Shown here piece after piece: positions 54,801 through 63,630 of a DNA stretch of 64,000 bases (position 1 is the first letter of the stretch; the number at the start of each line of letters is the position of its first letter). The stretch lies in NCBI GenBank assembly GCA_016710885.1, contig JADJUC010000012.1, positions 62,001-126,000 on the forward strand, in the 5' to 3' direction. This DNA comes from Candidatus Proximibacter danicus. Its GTDB lineage: Bacteria > Pseudomonadota > Gammaproteobacteria > Burkholderiales > Rhodocyclaceae. The notes beneath the pieces are model-generated. The model saw only the letters and a program-made list of their open reading frames with translations. It did not search any database and had not been told where the DNA came from. A program made the position numbers and the translations under genes.

Positions 54801-54992
54801 ATGCTGACGGCCGCCGCCGCAGTGCTGGCGATGATCCCGCTGACGCGCAGCGTTTTCTGGGGGCCGATGGCCGTGGCGATCATGGGTGGTTTGATCGTTG
54901 CAACGGCACTGACCCTGCTTTTCCTGCCGGCCCTCTATGCCGCCTGGTACCGGGTGACCCCCGAAAGCAGGCGCCCGGTGCGCGAGGTATAA
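51891..54992 (+). CDS. RND-type efflux permease
   Basis: A 1033-residue AcrB/MdtB-like proton-driven pump with twelve membrane segments and two large periplasmic loops. The TM4 proton-relay aspartates lie in LGLLVDDAIIAVEMMVVKME. The opening LNLSEWALRHRSMVLYLMIV resembles pumps of the VexF/MexK group. Substrates cannot be read from sequence. The outer membrane partner may be the TolC gene 1.1 kb downstream. Confidence 0.93.
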   Translation: MRHLNLSEWALRHRSMVLYLMIVLMVAGTLSYFKLGRAEDPDFTFKAMVVRTLWPGATAREVEQLVTERLEKKLQETPWVDVIRSSSRSGESLLFIILKDYTPKKEVPEAWYQVRKKVGDIRQSLPAGIQGPFLNDEFGDTFVSIYALTGDGFDAGALRQHADRIARELRQVADVKKVELIGVQDERIYVELAPAKLAAHGLTPSHIADALARQNAMAPAGFFETSSDRIRLRLSGDLQSIASIRGLAIAANGRNYRLGDIAHVRRGFVDPPGPAMRVQGQEAVGIALAMNKGGDVIRLGERLRAELKRLEADLPKGIDVHVVADQPEIVQQSIKLFVSSLGEAIAIVLAVSFLSLGLRTGTVVALSIPLVLAVTFFLMLVFGIDLQRISLGALVIALGLLVDDAIIAVEMMVVKMEQGWDRFRAATFAYTSTAFPMLTGTLITAAGFTPVGFAKSGAGEYTFSIFAVVTIALLVSWIVAVVFTPYLGYKLLDPKKLAAKAALHGDIYDTPFYRRFRLLVEWCVRRRWIVIAATLGLFVLALAAFNSGVQKQFFPASSRPELLIDLWLPQGASLKASEAVTKRVERLLADDKEMAKSVKYLASYTGNGSPRFYLPLDLKLFHDNFAQLVITTHSNEAREDLRQRLERTFAAESGEWSDVRARVLRLENGPPVGYPVQFRVSGEDLSALRKAAEEVATVMRANPHTAEVSFDWNEMAKAVHLDVDQDRARALGINTQDLSFALQTLLVGTSVTQVREGDQLVDVVLRATPADRHGLSALADINVPTASGRYVPLAQVVKIRYELETGQIWRRNRLPTVTVMADIRDNTQAPVVSAQINAQLDAVRATLPPGFRIEVGGATEESAKGEASIMAVMPIMLVGVITLLMIQLQSMSRTLLVLLTAPLGLIGVAMALLLFSVPFGFVANLGVIALSGMIMRNSVILVDQIEQDEKAGKPTWEAIVGSAVRRFRPIMLTAAAAVLAMIPLTRSVFWGPMAVAIMGGLIVATALTLLFLPALYAAWYRVTPESRRPVREV

Positions 54993-55033
54993 TCGCGTTT
55001 TCTATGGACGTACATATTAGCGCGCGCTAATAT
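54988..55033 (+). promoter_or_regulatory. Promoter and 20-bp perfect palindrome before pcm
   Basis: A perfect -10 box TATAAT (54988-54993) overlaps the pump stop codon; no good -35 is seen. Some 20 bp on lies the perfect palindrome ATATTAGCGCGCGCTAATAT (55014-55033), just after the expected start of transcription. Such a site would suit a dimeric repressor. The regulator is unknown. Confidence 0.6.
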
Positions 55034-55054
55034 TCATATGCGACGGGGTAAGCA

Positions 55055-55738
55055 ATGAACACGGAAGTTAGCCAAATGAGCAACCTGAATGTGGAACAAG
55101 CCCGCTTCAACATGATCGAGCAGCAGATTCGCCCTTGGGATGTGCTTGACCCCGAAGTGCTGGCATTGCTGTCAATCGTGAAGCGCGAGGATTTTGTGCC
55201 ACCGGCCTGCAAGGATCTGGCGTTTGCCGACGTCGAGCTGCCGCTGGGCAATGGGGTGACGATGCTTGAGCCCAAGCTTGAAGCGCGCCTGCTGCAGGAA
55301 GCTGCCGTCAAGAATACTGACAAGGTGCTCGAAATTGGTGCCGGTAGCGGCTACATGGCGGCGTTGCTGGCGGCACGTGCGGAGTTTGTTGTCACCGTCG
55401 AGATCGAACCGTCGCTGGCCAAACTGGCGCGTGAGAACCTGGCGCGCGCCGGCGTGGTCAACGTTTCCGTCGAGCAAGGCGATGCCTCGCGCGGCTGGGC
55501 TACGAAGGCGCCTTACGATGTGATCCTGGTTTCGGCGTCGCTGCCGTTCGTGCCCAAGGAACTGCTGCAGCAGTTGCAGGTTGGCGGCCGTCTGGTAGCT
55601 GTTGTCGGCGAACAGCCGGTGATGTCGGCGCAGTTGGTGACGCGCACCGGTGAGTCAACCTTCAATACCGTCAATCTGTTCGAGACGGTGACCGCGCCCT
55701 TGCGCAATGTCGCGCAGCACGAGCAGTTCGTTTTTTAA
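55055..55738 (+). CDS. pcm: Protein-L-isoaspartate O-methyltransferase
   Basis: Pcm methylates damaged isoaspartyl residues for repair. SAM motif I is KVLEIGAGSGYMAALLA, and ARFNMIEQQIRPWDVLDPEV at the start is typical of betaproteobacterial forms. The ATG at 55055 was chosen; an in-frame ATG at 55076 is possible. It leads the unit pcm-rhodanese-tolC. Confidence 0.92.
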   Translation: MNTEVSQMSNLNVEQARFNMIEQQIRPWDVLDPEVLALLSIVKREDFVPPACKDLAFADVELPLGNGVTMLEPKLEARLLQEAAVKNTDKVLEIGAGSGYMAALLAARAEFVVTVEIEPSLAKLARENLARAGVVNVSVEQGDASRGWATKAPYDVILVSASLPFVPKELLQQLQVGGRLVAVVGEQPVMSAQLVTRTGESTFNTVNLFETVTAPLRNVAQHEQFVF

Positions 55739-55752
55739 GCTTCAGGAGAAAA

Positions 55753-56085
55753 ATGCAGCAGATCTCGGGTCGCGAACTGGCGGACTGGTTGGTGGAGTCA
55801 AGCCGCAATGCGCGCTCCGCGCCGGTCATGCTGGATGTTCGCGAACCTTGGGAATGCGAGATCTGCCGGATTGACGGCGCCGTTTCCCTGCCGATGGCTG
55901 CAGTGCCGCCACGGGTTGGTGAACTGGACCCTGAGGCGGAGACTGTCGTGATCTGCCATCATGGCGTGCGTTCATTTCAGGTGGCGCTTTTTCTTGAGCG
56001 CAACGGATTTTCCTCGGTTCACAATCTTGCGGGAGGCATTAATGCCTGGGCGCATGAGGTTGAGCCTTCCATGTCGAAGTATTGA
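55753..56085 (+). CDS. Cytoplasmic rhodanese-domain protein
   Basis: A 110-residue single rhodanese domain with VMLDVREPWECEICRIDGAV and the active loop VICHHGVRS with its Cys. Aggag-type ribosome site (AGGAGAA) precedes the ATG. It lies 14 bp after pcm. Rhodaneses transfer sulfur or act as redox sensors; the partner is unknown. pcm-rhodanese-tolC order recurs in related genomes. Confidence 0.88.
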   Translation: MQQISGRELADWLVESSRNARSAPVMLDVREPWECEICRIDGAVSLPMAAVPPRVGELDPEAETVVICHHGVRSFQVALFLERNGFSSVHNLAGGINAWAHEVEPSMSKY

Positions 56086-56100
56086 TTGCAGGTTGCCGCC

Positions 56101-57468
56101 ATGTTCTCGAAGAAAACCACCGGAAAACTAAGCCAGCTCGCCCTTCTCGTTTCTGCGGCCCTGGCCGCAGGTTCTGCCAGCGCGGCCGATTTGCTGCAGA
56201 TATATCGACAGGCGCTCGACAATGACCCTCAGTTCCTGGCGGCGCGGCATGTCATGGATGCCGGGCGCGAGAAGGAATCGCAGGGGCTCTCCGGACTTCT
56301 GCCGACACTTGGCGTTGCTGCCAATACCCAGTGGAACGACATTGACCGCGAACTGAAGGGGAGCAATGTCAAGGCCAAGGCGGAATACAACAGTAATGGG
56401 TATACGGCGACACTGACGCAGCCGCTGTTCCGCTGGCAGAACATCGTTGCTTACCAGCAGGGAAAAATGCAGGCGGCGCAAGCCGAGGCGCAGTTTGCTC
56501 AAGCGCGCCAGGAGGTCATCCTGCGCGTAGCCCAGGCGTATTTCGATGTGCTGCTGGCGGAGGAAAACCTCCGCTCCTTGCAGGCACAGAAAACGGCGAT
56601 TTCCCAGCAGCTGGAACAGGCAAAGAAAAATTTCGAAGTCGGCACCGCGACGATTGTCGATACCCATGAAGCGCAATCACGTTTTGATTTGTCGACGGCG
56701 CAGGAGATCGCTGCCGAGGCTGACCTTGAGATCAAGCGTCGGGCGCTGGAGGTGATTGTCGGCAAGGATCCCGGGGCGCTGGCCCGCTTGCGCGAAAAGT
56801 CGCAGCTTGAGCCGCCGCAGCCGAATGCCCTGAAGCCATGGGTAGAGGCTGCAGAGACCGATGCCATCACGGTTCAGGTGCAGCAACTGGCGCTGGAGAT
56901 CGCCGCCAAGGAAACCGAGCGGAACCGCGCCGGCCACTATCCGACCCTCGATGCCGTGGTCGCCCGTGGCAATGCTTCGCAATCGGCGGCCCTGCCGACG
57001 CTTGGTGGTCCAATCTCCCCCGGTTTCGAGACCACCTCGACAACCGCGGCTCTGCAACTCAATATCCCGCTCTTTCAGGGCGGCTATGTGAATTCCAAGA
57101 CCCGCGAAGCCGCCGCCAACCGCGAAGCGGCGCGCCAGCAACTCGAGGCCGCGCGCCGCAATGCGGCTCAGTCGGCACGGCAGGCTTTTCTCGGGGTCAG
57201 CAGCGGCAGCGCGCAGGTTGCTGCGCTGCGGGCGGCGCTGGTGTCCAGCCAGAGTTCGCTGGAGTCGAACCGGCTCGGCTATGAAGTGGGTGTGCGTATC
57301 AACATCGATGTGCTGAATGCCGAGCAGCAGGTTTACGTTACCCGCCGTGATCTTGCTCGCGCCCTGCACGACACGCTGCTGGCACAACTCAAGCTGAAGG
57401 CGGCGGTGGGGACACTCGAAGAAGCCGATCTGGCAAAAATCAACGCGCTGCTGCAACAGCCGCTGTAA
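56101..57468 (+). CDS. tolC: TolC-family outer membrane channel
   Basis: A 455-residue TolC/type I secretion channel: signal peptide (LALLVSAALAAGSASA), then DLLQIYRQALDNDPQFLAAR and repeat halves with NLRSLQAQKTAISQQLEQAK and the matching second-half helices. The ATG at 56101 lies 15 bp downstream of the previous stop. It can complete the RND pump encoded upstream. It overlaps convergent waaA by 29 bp. Confidence 0.93.
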   Translation: MFSKKTTGKLSQLALLVSAALAAGSASAADLLQIYRQALDNDPQFLAARHVMDAGREKESQGLSGLLPTLGVAANTQWNDIDRELKGSNVKAKAEYNSNGYTATLTQPLFRWQNIVAYQQGKMQAAQAEAQFAQARQEVILRVAQAYFDVLLAEENLRSLQAQKTAISQQLEQAKKNFEVGTATIVDTHEAQSRFDLSTAQEIAAEADLEIKRRALEVIVGKDPGALARLREKSQLEPPQPNALKPWVEAAETDAITVQVQQLALEIAAKETERNRAGHYPTLDAVVARGNASQSAALPTLGGPISPGFETTSTTAALQLNIPLFQGGYVNSKTREAAANREAARQQLEAARRNAAQSARQAFLGVSSGSAQVAALRAALVSSQSSLESNRLGYEVGVRINIDVLNAEQQVYVTRRDLARALHDTLLAQLKLKAAVGTLEEADLAKINALLQQPL

Positions 57469-58717
57469 ACGGCGCCAGCAAGGCCATCGTTCGGTCGGTG
57501 GCGCCCTGATGGGCGCTGCTGAAGGCGATGGCCTTTTCTTTCATATTGACCCTGTCTTCCGGCGAGCCGAGGATGCGCTGCACCGTTCCGGCCAGTTCAT
57601 CCGTATCCACTATCCGCACAGCCGCGCCGCAGGCGACGGCGTCGTCGGCCGCCTGGGCGAAATTGAACGTGTGTGCTCCGACCAGAACCGGGCAGCCGCA
57701 GGCCGCCGCTTCGATCAGATTCTGGCCGCCAAAGGGCAGCAGCGAACCGCCGATCAGCGCGAGATCGGCAGCGGCGTACCACGCGGCCATCTCTCCCATG
57801 CTGTCGCCCAGCCAGACGCGGGTCGTGGCTTCCGGCAGCTCTTCCAGGCTGCGCCGCTTGAAGCTCAGGCTGCGGGCGCGCAGGAGTGCGGCCACTTCCT
57901 CGAAACGCTGTGGGTGGCGCGGCACCAGAATGAGCATCAGGTTGGGTAACTCAATTTGCGCGAAGGCATCAAGGATCAGCACCTCCTCGCCATCGCGTGT
58001 GCTGGCGGCCAGCCAGACCGGCCGGCCGCCGATTTCAGCGCGCCAGTTGCGGCCACGGGCTTGCCTGGCTTCATCCGGCTGAACGTCGAATTTGAGGTTG
58101 CCGGTGACGTGCACGTTTCTGGCGCCGAGTGAGCGAATGCGTGTTGCGTCGGCATCGGTTTGGGCGGTGACCAGGTCAAGTGCGGCGAAAGCCGGCGCCG
58201 CGAGCGCGCGCAGCCGCTGATAGCCACGGTGCGAACGTGCCGACAGGCGGGCGTTAACCAGTGCGACGGGAATGCGGCGACGCTTCGCCGCAGCAATGAT
58301 GTTAGGCCAGAGTTCGGTTTCCATGAACAGGCCAAGTGCCGGACGGAAATGGTCGAGAAAGCGCGCGGCGGCATCCGGCAGATCGTAGGGGAGGTAGGCC
58401 TGAATAACGCGGCCGGGATAGCGCTCGACATACATCCGGCCGGTTTCGCGGCCGGTTGGCGTCATGTGCGTCAGCAGCAGCGAGTGGCCGGGATGTCGGG
58501 CGAGCAGGGCTTCGATCAGCGGCTCGGCGGCCCGCGTTTCGCCGACGGAAACGGCATGCAGCCAGATGACTGGGGCGGAGGTTTGCGCCGGGTAGAAACC
58601 GTAGCGTTCGCCGATGTGCTGCCGATACTCCGGCTGCTTGCGTCCGCGCCACAGCAAGCGCAGCCAGACCAGCGGCTGTGCGGCATAGAACAGGGCGGCG
58701 TAGAGATAGCGTGCCAT
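57440..58717 (-). CDS. waaA: 3-deoxy-D-manno-octulosonic acid transferase WaaA (KdtA)
   Basis: WaaA adds Kdo to lipid A precursor. The 425 residues start MARYLYAALFYAAQPLVWLR, and WLHAVSVGETRAAEPLIEAL, FMETELWPNIIAAAKRR and GGSLLPFGGQNLIEAAACG are family signatures. The start overlaps the waaC stop by 1 bp. A much longer ORF to 59056 is out of phase with family length and antisense to nothing useful. Confidence 0.94.
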   Translation of the reverse strand: MARYLYAALFYAAQPLVWLRLLWRGRKQPEYRQHIGERYGFYPAQTSAPVIWLHAVSVGETRAAEPLIEALLARHPGHSLLLTHMTPTGRETGRMYVERYPGRVIQAYLPYDLPDAAARFLDHFRPALGLFMETELWPNIIAAAKRRRIPVALVNARLSARSHRGYQRLRALAAPAFAALDLVTAQTDADATRIRSLGARNVHVTGNLKFDVQPDEARQARGRNWRAEIGGRPVWLAASTRDGEEVLILDAFAQIELPNLMLILVPRHPQRFEEVAALLRARSLSFKRRSLEELPEATTRVWLGDSMGEMAAWYAAADLALIGGSLLPFGGQNLIEAAACGCPVLVGAHTFNFAQAADDAVACGAAVRIVDTDELAGTVQRILGSPEDRVNMKEKAIAFSSAHQGATDRTMALLAPFTAAVAAAR

Positions 58718-59673
58718 CAGCGTTGGAGCGCCTCGGTAGCGCTCGCCAGCACGTCCGCAACTGTGGGCGGAGCGCCCTTGCCGCCGAGGTTGCGGGCAAA
58801 TCCGGTACCAACGATACCGGTGAGCGCCGGTTCGGTCGCTGTATAGAGGGCAATGGTCGGCACCTTCAGTGCTGCCGCCAGGTGGGCGAGCCCGGTGTCG
58901 ACACCGACGGTCAGCGCGGCTTGGCCGATGACCCCAGCCAGATCGTGAATGCTCAATGCCGGTGCCGCAACCGCCCCGGGAACCGCCTGCACAATGCGCC
59001 GCGCCCGCGCCTGCTCCACGGCGTTGCCTGACGGAAAAATAGGGGTCAGACCCCATTTAATCAGTTGGTTGGCGAGTTCGATCCAGTCGGGCTCAGGCCA
59101 GAGCTTGTCGTCGCGACTGGTGGCGGTGAGCAGAACGGCAATCGGCGTGGCGGGCAGCCAAGAGGCGGAAAAGGCCGGTGCGACGATGCCGTAATCCAGT
59201 GTTTCAGCCGGCGTATAGCCAAACGCGGCGCCGGCCAGAAGGCGGTTGCGCGCGACGGCGTGGAGGTGTCGGGGCACACTCAAGGTGGCGTCGTAAAACC
59301 GGCTGGCGAGGGGCTCGCGTGCCGAGTCGGCAGCGTATCCAAGATGCTTGCCCTTGGCTTGTCGAGCGACGAGAGCACTCTTGATCAGGCCCTGGGTGTC
59401 GAGGACTGCATCGTAGCCGGCCGATTGGAGTTGCGCGCGGAGCTGGCCGATTTCTCGCCAGGTTTCCGTTTTCAGCAGAGCTTTTCGCCAGCGCCGGATG
59501 GCAACCGGCAGTGTTGCGCGAACGAAGGGTGACAGTCGGGGGATGTCGGCGAACGGCGCTTCGACGCACCAGTCGATTTCAGCCCCGGGAAACTGGCGGG
59601 CGAGATCGGCGGCCACGGGAAGGTTGTGGATGACATCGCCGAGCGAAGAGGTTTTGACCAGCAGGATGCGCAT
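58717..59673 (-). CDS. waaC: Lipopolysaccharide heptosyltransferase I
   Basis: WaaC adds the first heptose to Kdo. The 318 residues begin MRILLVKTSSLGDVIHNLPV, and the nucleotide-sugar site VGVDTGLAHLAAALKVPTIA is intact. Residues around LIKWGLTPIFPSGNAVEQAR are encoded by a 23-bp hairpin repeat (59036-59058) that stays in frame. It precedes waaA, sharing one base. Confidence 0.93.
   Translation of the reverse strand: MRILLVKTSSLGDVIHNLPVAADLARQFPGAEIDWCVEAPFADIPRLSPFVRATLPVAIRRWRKALLKTETWREIGQLRAQLQSAGYDAVLDTQGLIKSALVARQAKGKHLGYAADSAREPLASRFYDATLSVPRHLHAVARNRLLAGAAFGYTPAETLDYGIVAPAFSASWLPATPIAVLLTATSRDDKLWPEPDWIELANQLIKWGLTPIFPSGNAVEQARARRIVQAVPGAVAAPALSIHDLAGVIGQAALTVGVDTGLAHLAAALKVPTIALYTATEPALTGIVGTGFARNLGGKGAPPTVADVLASATEALQR
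59036..59058. repeat. GGGGTCAGACCCC hairpin repeat inside waaC
   Basis: The 23-bp sequence consists of AAAATA, the 13-bp hairpin GGGGTCAGACCCC, and ATTT. This hairpin with A/T flanks is a known dispersed repeat type in many proteobacteria. Here it is read through as KWGLTPIF. Confidence 0.7.
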
Positions 59674-59775
59674 CGCAAGGGTAAAATACGGGCCTTTGCC
59701 CGGCGAAAAGCCGCATTATAGAAGATTGCCTCGCGCGAAGCGTCAAACTTCCCTGGGGCGTCCGTAGTCTTTCCT

Positions 59776-60795
59776 ATGAAAATTCTCGTCACCGGCGGCG
59801 CCGGCTTCATTGGTTCGCACACCTGCGTCGAATTGCTCGCTGCCGGAATGGAGGTTGTCGTCTTCGACAATCTCTGCAATGCCAGGCAGGAGTCTTTGCG
59901 CCGGGTGGCGATGATCAGCGGACGGGCGCCGGGCTTTGTTCGCGGCGATGTTCGTGATGCGGACGCCCTGCGCCGCGTATTTGCCGACTACACGATCGAT
60001 GCGGTCATCCACTTTGCTGGCCTCAAGGCGGTTGGAGAGTCGGTCGAGCAGCCGCTACGCTATTACGACAACAATGTGAATGGCACTGTTCAGCTGTTGC
60101 AGGCGATGGATGAAGCCGGCGTGCGGCGCCTGGTGTTCAGTTCTTCCGCGACCGTCTATGGCGAGCCGCAACGTGTGCCGATCCGTGAGGATTTTCCGCT
60201 GTCGGCGACCAACCCCTACGGCCGCAGCAAGCTGATGATCGAGGAGATCCTGCGCGACCTCTGTTGTTCCGATCCGCGCTGGCAGATTGCGCTACTGCGC
60301 TATTTCAACCCGGTTGGCGCGCATGAATCCGGGTTGATTGGCGAAGACCCGAATGGGGTGCCCAACAACCTGATGCCCTATCTGAGCCAGGTGGCGATTG
60401 GCAAACGCCCGGAGTTGTCGGTGTTCGGGGGCGACTATCCGACACCCGATGGCACTGGCGTTCGTGACTATATCCACGTTGTCGACTTGGCCCTTGGGCA
60501 CCTGAAAGCGCTGGAGGTCTTGCCCGACCGGCAGGGCGTGCTCACGGTTAACCTCGGCACCGGGCGAGGCTATTCGGTACTTGAAATGCTGGCTGCATTC
60601 GGGCGGGCTTGTGGCCGAGAGTTGCCGTATCGTATTGCCTCACGCCGCGCAGGAGATGCCGCCACATGCTATGCAGACCCGGCTTATGCCGCAGATGTAC
60701 TGGGCTGGCGAGCCGAGCGTAGCATCGAGCAAATGTGTGCCGACAGCTGGCGCTGGCAGTCGCAAAACCCGGACGGCTACGGCGCCGCAGATTGA
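59776..60795 (+). CDS. galE: UDP-glucose 4-epimerase GalE
   Basis: GalE interconverts UDP-glucose and UDP-galactose for surface polysaccharide. The NAD motif is TGGAGFIGSHTCVELL, with the catalytic SSSATVYGEPQ and Tyr-X3-Lys NPYGRSKLM. The 339-residue length is standard. It is followed by rfbB and rfbD on the same strand. Confidence 0.94.
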   Translation: MKILVTGGAGFIGSHTCVELLAAGMEVVVFDNLCNARQESLRRVAMISGRAPGFVRGDVRDADALRRVFADYTIDAVIHFAGLKAVGESVEQPLRYYDNNVNGTVQLLQAMDEAGVRRLVFSSSATVYGEPQRVPIREDFPLSATNPYGRSKLMIEEILRDLCCSDPRWQIALLRYFNPVGAHESGLIGEDPNGVPNNLMPYLSQVAIGKRPELSVFGGDYPTPDGTGVRDYIHVVDLALGHLKALEVLPDRQGVLTVNLGTGRGYSVLEMLAAFGRACGRELPYRIASRRAGDAATCYADPAYAADVLGWRAERSIEQMCADSWRWQSQNPDGYGAAD

Positions 60796-60817
60796 TCAGA
60801 AAAATTCAGGGGAAAAC

Positions 60818-61881
60818 ATGACCATTCTCGTTACTGGTGGTGCCGGTTTTATCGGTGCCAATTTCGTGCTCGACTGGCTAGCCCTGTCGGATGAGCTTGT
60901 CGTTAATCTCGACAAGCTGACCTATGCCGGCAACCTTGAAAATTTGAGCAAGCTGCAAGGCGATGCGCGGCATGTTTTCGTGCGCGGCGACATCGGCGAT
61001 CGCGAATGCGTGAATGCGCTGCTGGCGCAATACAAGCCGCGTGCGGTGATCAGTTTTGCCGCCGAAAGCCATGTCGATCGCTCGATCCATGGCCCCGGCG
61101 AGTTCATCGAAACCAATATTGTCGGCACCTTCAACCTGCTCGAGTGCGTGCGAGCCCACTACGCCGGGTTGAATGAAACGGAACGGCAGGCTTTCCGCTT
61201 CCTGCACGTGTCGACCGACGAGGTCTATGGTTCGCTTTCAGCGAAGATCCGCCCTTCACCGAAACCAATCCCTACCAGCCGAATAGCCCGTATTCGGCCT
61301 CGAAGGCGGCCTCCGACCATCTGGTGCGCGCCTATCACCACACCTATGGTTTGCCGGTGCTGACCACCAACTGCTCGAACAACTACGGGCCTTACCAGTT
61401 CCCGGAAAAACTGATCCCGCTGATGATCCACAACGCACTGACCGGCAAGAACCTCCCGATCTACGGCGACGGCCAGCAGATTCGCGACTGGCTGTATGTG
61501 GGGGACCATTGCGCTGCTATCCGGCGCGTGCTGGAAGGTGGTCGGGTCGGCGAGGTCTACAACATCGGTGGCTGGAACGAGATGCCGAACCTGGACATCG
61601 TGCATACGCTGTGCGACCTGCTTGATGCCGCCAGGCCGAAGAATGCCGGCTCCTACCGCGATCAGATCACCTATGTCACCGATCGTCCCGGGCATGACCG
61701 GCGCTATGCCATCGATGCGCGCAAGATCGAGCGCGAGCTCGGCTGGCGGCCGGCAGAAACCTTCGAGACCGGCATCAGGAAAACGGTGGGCTGGTACATA
61801 GAGAATGCCGAGTGGGTCGAGCACGTGACTTCGGGCGCCTATCGGCAATGGACCGATACCAACTACGGGCGCCGTGCATGA
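60818..61881 (+). CDS. rfbB: dTDP-glucose 4,6-dehydratase, one frame break
   Basis: RfbB makes the 4-keto-6-deoxy intermediate of dTDP-rhamnose. NAD motif TGGAGFIGANFVLDW and HVSTDEVYGS are seen before the break, YSASKAASDHLVRAYHHTYG and LTTNCSNNYGPYQFPEKLIP after it. The frame is lost at 61242-61243: one missing base restores SAEDPPFTETNPYQPNSPY and a 354-residue product. It overlaps rfbD by 4 bp. rfbA and rfbC are not in the window. Confidence 0.9.
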
Positions 61882-62787
61882 CGCCGATCCTGCTTTTCGG
61901 TTGCGATGGGCAGGTCGGCTGGCAGTTGCAGCGTTCGCTGTCGCCGCTGGGGGCGGTCACCGCCGTCAATCGTACCCAGTGCGACTTGGCGAACCCGGAA
62001 GCCATCCGCTCGGCGATTCAGGCGGTGGCCCCGAAAATCATCGTCAATGCCGCAGCCTATACCGCCGTCGATCGCGCCGAAACCGAGCCGGAACTGGCGC
62101 AGGCAATCAATGTCACCGCACCGGCGGTGATGGCCGAAGCCGCCAAAAAATCAGGCGCCCTGCTGGTGCATTCCTCGACTGACTACGTTTTTGATGGCCG
62201 CAAGCAGGCCCCTTATGTCGAGACCGATGCAACTTGCCCGTTGTCGGTTTATGGCCGGACCAAGCGCGATGGCGAGGACGCGGTTGCCGCTGCCGGTTGT
62301 CGCGCATTGGTCATTCGCACCAGTTGGGTCTTTGGTGCGTGGTCACAACTTTGTGAAAACCATTCTCCGGCTGGCCGGCGAAGGCCGGGCCTTGCGCATC
62401 GTCGATGACCAGATCGGCGCCCCGACCCCGGCGGCCCTGATTTCGGATGTGACCGGCCAGATTTTGGCCGCCTCGCGGCGCGGAGCGCAGATCGAAGACT
62501 GTCGTCTGTACCATTTGGCAGCAGCAAACCCGGTCAGCTGGTGCGGGTTTGCCCGCGAGATATTGCGTCTGGCTGCCGCAACGCCAGGCTTCGAAGGGTT
62601 GCCGACACCCGACTCCGTGACCGGTATCGGCACTGCGGATTACCCGCTGCCGGCGCCTCGCCCAGCCAATTCACGCCTCGACTGCGGCAAGCCCGAACGG
62701 GATTTCGACCTTGAGCTGCCCGACTGGCGGCCCTTCCTTTCCCGCATGCTGCAGTTGCTGGCGCTGAAACGCGCGAATGGATACTGA
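61878..62787 (+). CDS. rfbD: dTDP-4-dehydrorhamnose reductase, one frame break
   Basis: RfbD reduces the last intermediate to dTDP-L-rhamnose. GCDGQVGWQLQRSL and VHSSTDYVFDG and YGRTKRDGE are family motifs. The frame breaks near 62334-62340: TSWVFGA should continue RGHNFVKTILRLA, which needs two more bases (most simply a lost GC in GCGCGT). The full product is about 303 residues. It ends the galE-rfbB-rfbD run. Confidence 0.88.
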
Positions 62788-62838
62788 GCGGGACGGACAA
62801 CGGTAAAATGCCCCTTTCCCTTTTGGAACAAGTTCTTC

Positions 62839-63138
62839 ATGCGCCTCAGCAACACACAAATCGCTGCGATACGTCAGGTCGTTCTGGAGCAGGCCGGCGT
62901 GGCCGCGACGGTTCGGCTGTTTGGCTCGCGTCTGGACGACGCGGCCAAGGGCGGAGATGTCGATTTGCTGGTGGAAATCCCTTTCCCCGTTGCTGACCCT
63001 GCGCCTTTGGTGGCGCGTATCGCTGGCCGCATCAGCCGGGCGCTGGATAGCCGCAAGGTCGATGTTGTCCTCGCGGCGCCGAACCTGATGTCCTTGCCGA
63101 TTCACGAAGTGGCGAGGAGAGAGGGGTGCTTGCTGTGA
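62839..63138 (+). CDS. MNT-type minimal nucleotidyltransferase (first copy)
   Basis: A 99-residue MntA-like protein. The nucleotidyltransferase motif is LFGSRLDDAAKGGDVDLLVE, with GS and the D-X-D pair. In MNT-HEPN pairs it modifies and silences the HEPN toxin. The partner overlaps it. Confidence 0.85.
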   Translation: MRLSNTQIAAIRQVVLEQAGVAATVRLFGSRLDDAAKGGDVDLLVEIPFPVADPAPLVARIAGRISRALDSRKVDVVLAAPNLMSLPIHEVARREGCLL

Positions 63139-63630
63139 TCGCCGACCCGCGTGCCGCAACACGCCTCACGCATCTGTCGCAGATCGTTGAGCGCGAGCTC
63201 AGGCACTTGAAAGCGACTGACGGCCGCCTGTTCTTTGAACCATTTTCGGAAACGACAGCGGCGCGTCTGGAGCAAGACGAGGCGCTTGCCGAGCGGGTGG
63301 AGGCTTTCGTGTCACGCTTCGGTCGACTGCAGGACACCCTGGGCGACAAATTGCTGCCTGCGTGGCTGGCAGCACATGGCGAAAGAGTTGCCTCCTTCGT
63401 CGACAACCTGGACCGCGCCGAAAAGCTGGCGCTCATCGACAACGTGCAGGACTGGATCGACATGCGCAAGCTGCGCAATCAGATGGTGCATGAATATGGA
63501 TGACCCGCTGGTGCTGGCTTCTGCCTTGCAGGCGGCGCACCGGTTTGTGCCGACGCTCGAACAGGTGGCCGGGCGGCTGACGGCGGGTTTTGTTTCTGAG
63601 GATCAATACCCCCGTGCGCCTCAGTCCTGA
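63126..63630 (+). CDS. HEPN-family (HepT-like) protein, one frame break
   Basis: A helical HEPN protein; the RNase motif R-X4-H is in MRKLRNQMVHEY. The GTG at 63126 has AGGAG 6 nt upstream. At 63493-63500 the frame breaks: EYG then stop, while DDPLVLASALQAAHRFVPTL continues one phase over to 63630. One extra base or two missing bases explain it. The C-terminal tail is shared with HEPN proteins, so the break is probably not original. Confidence 0.75.

Noticed and set aside
57440..59056. 538-codon reading of waaA
   Set aside because: The first 113 codons lie within waaC in another phase; the ATG at 58717 gives the correct opening.
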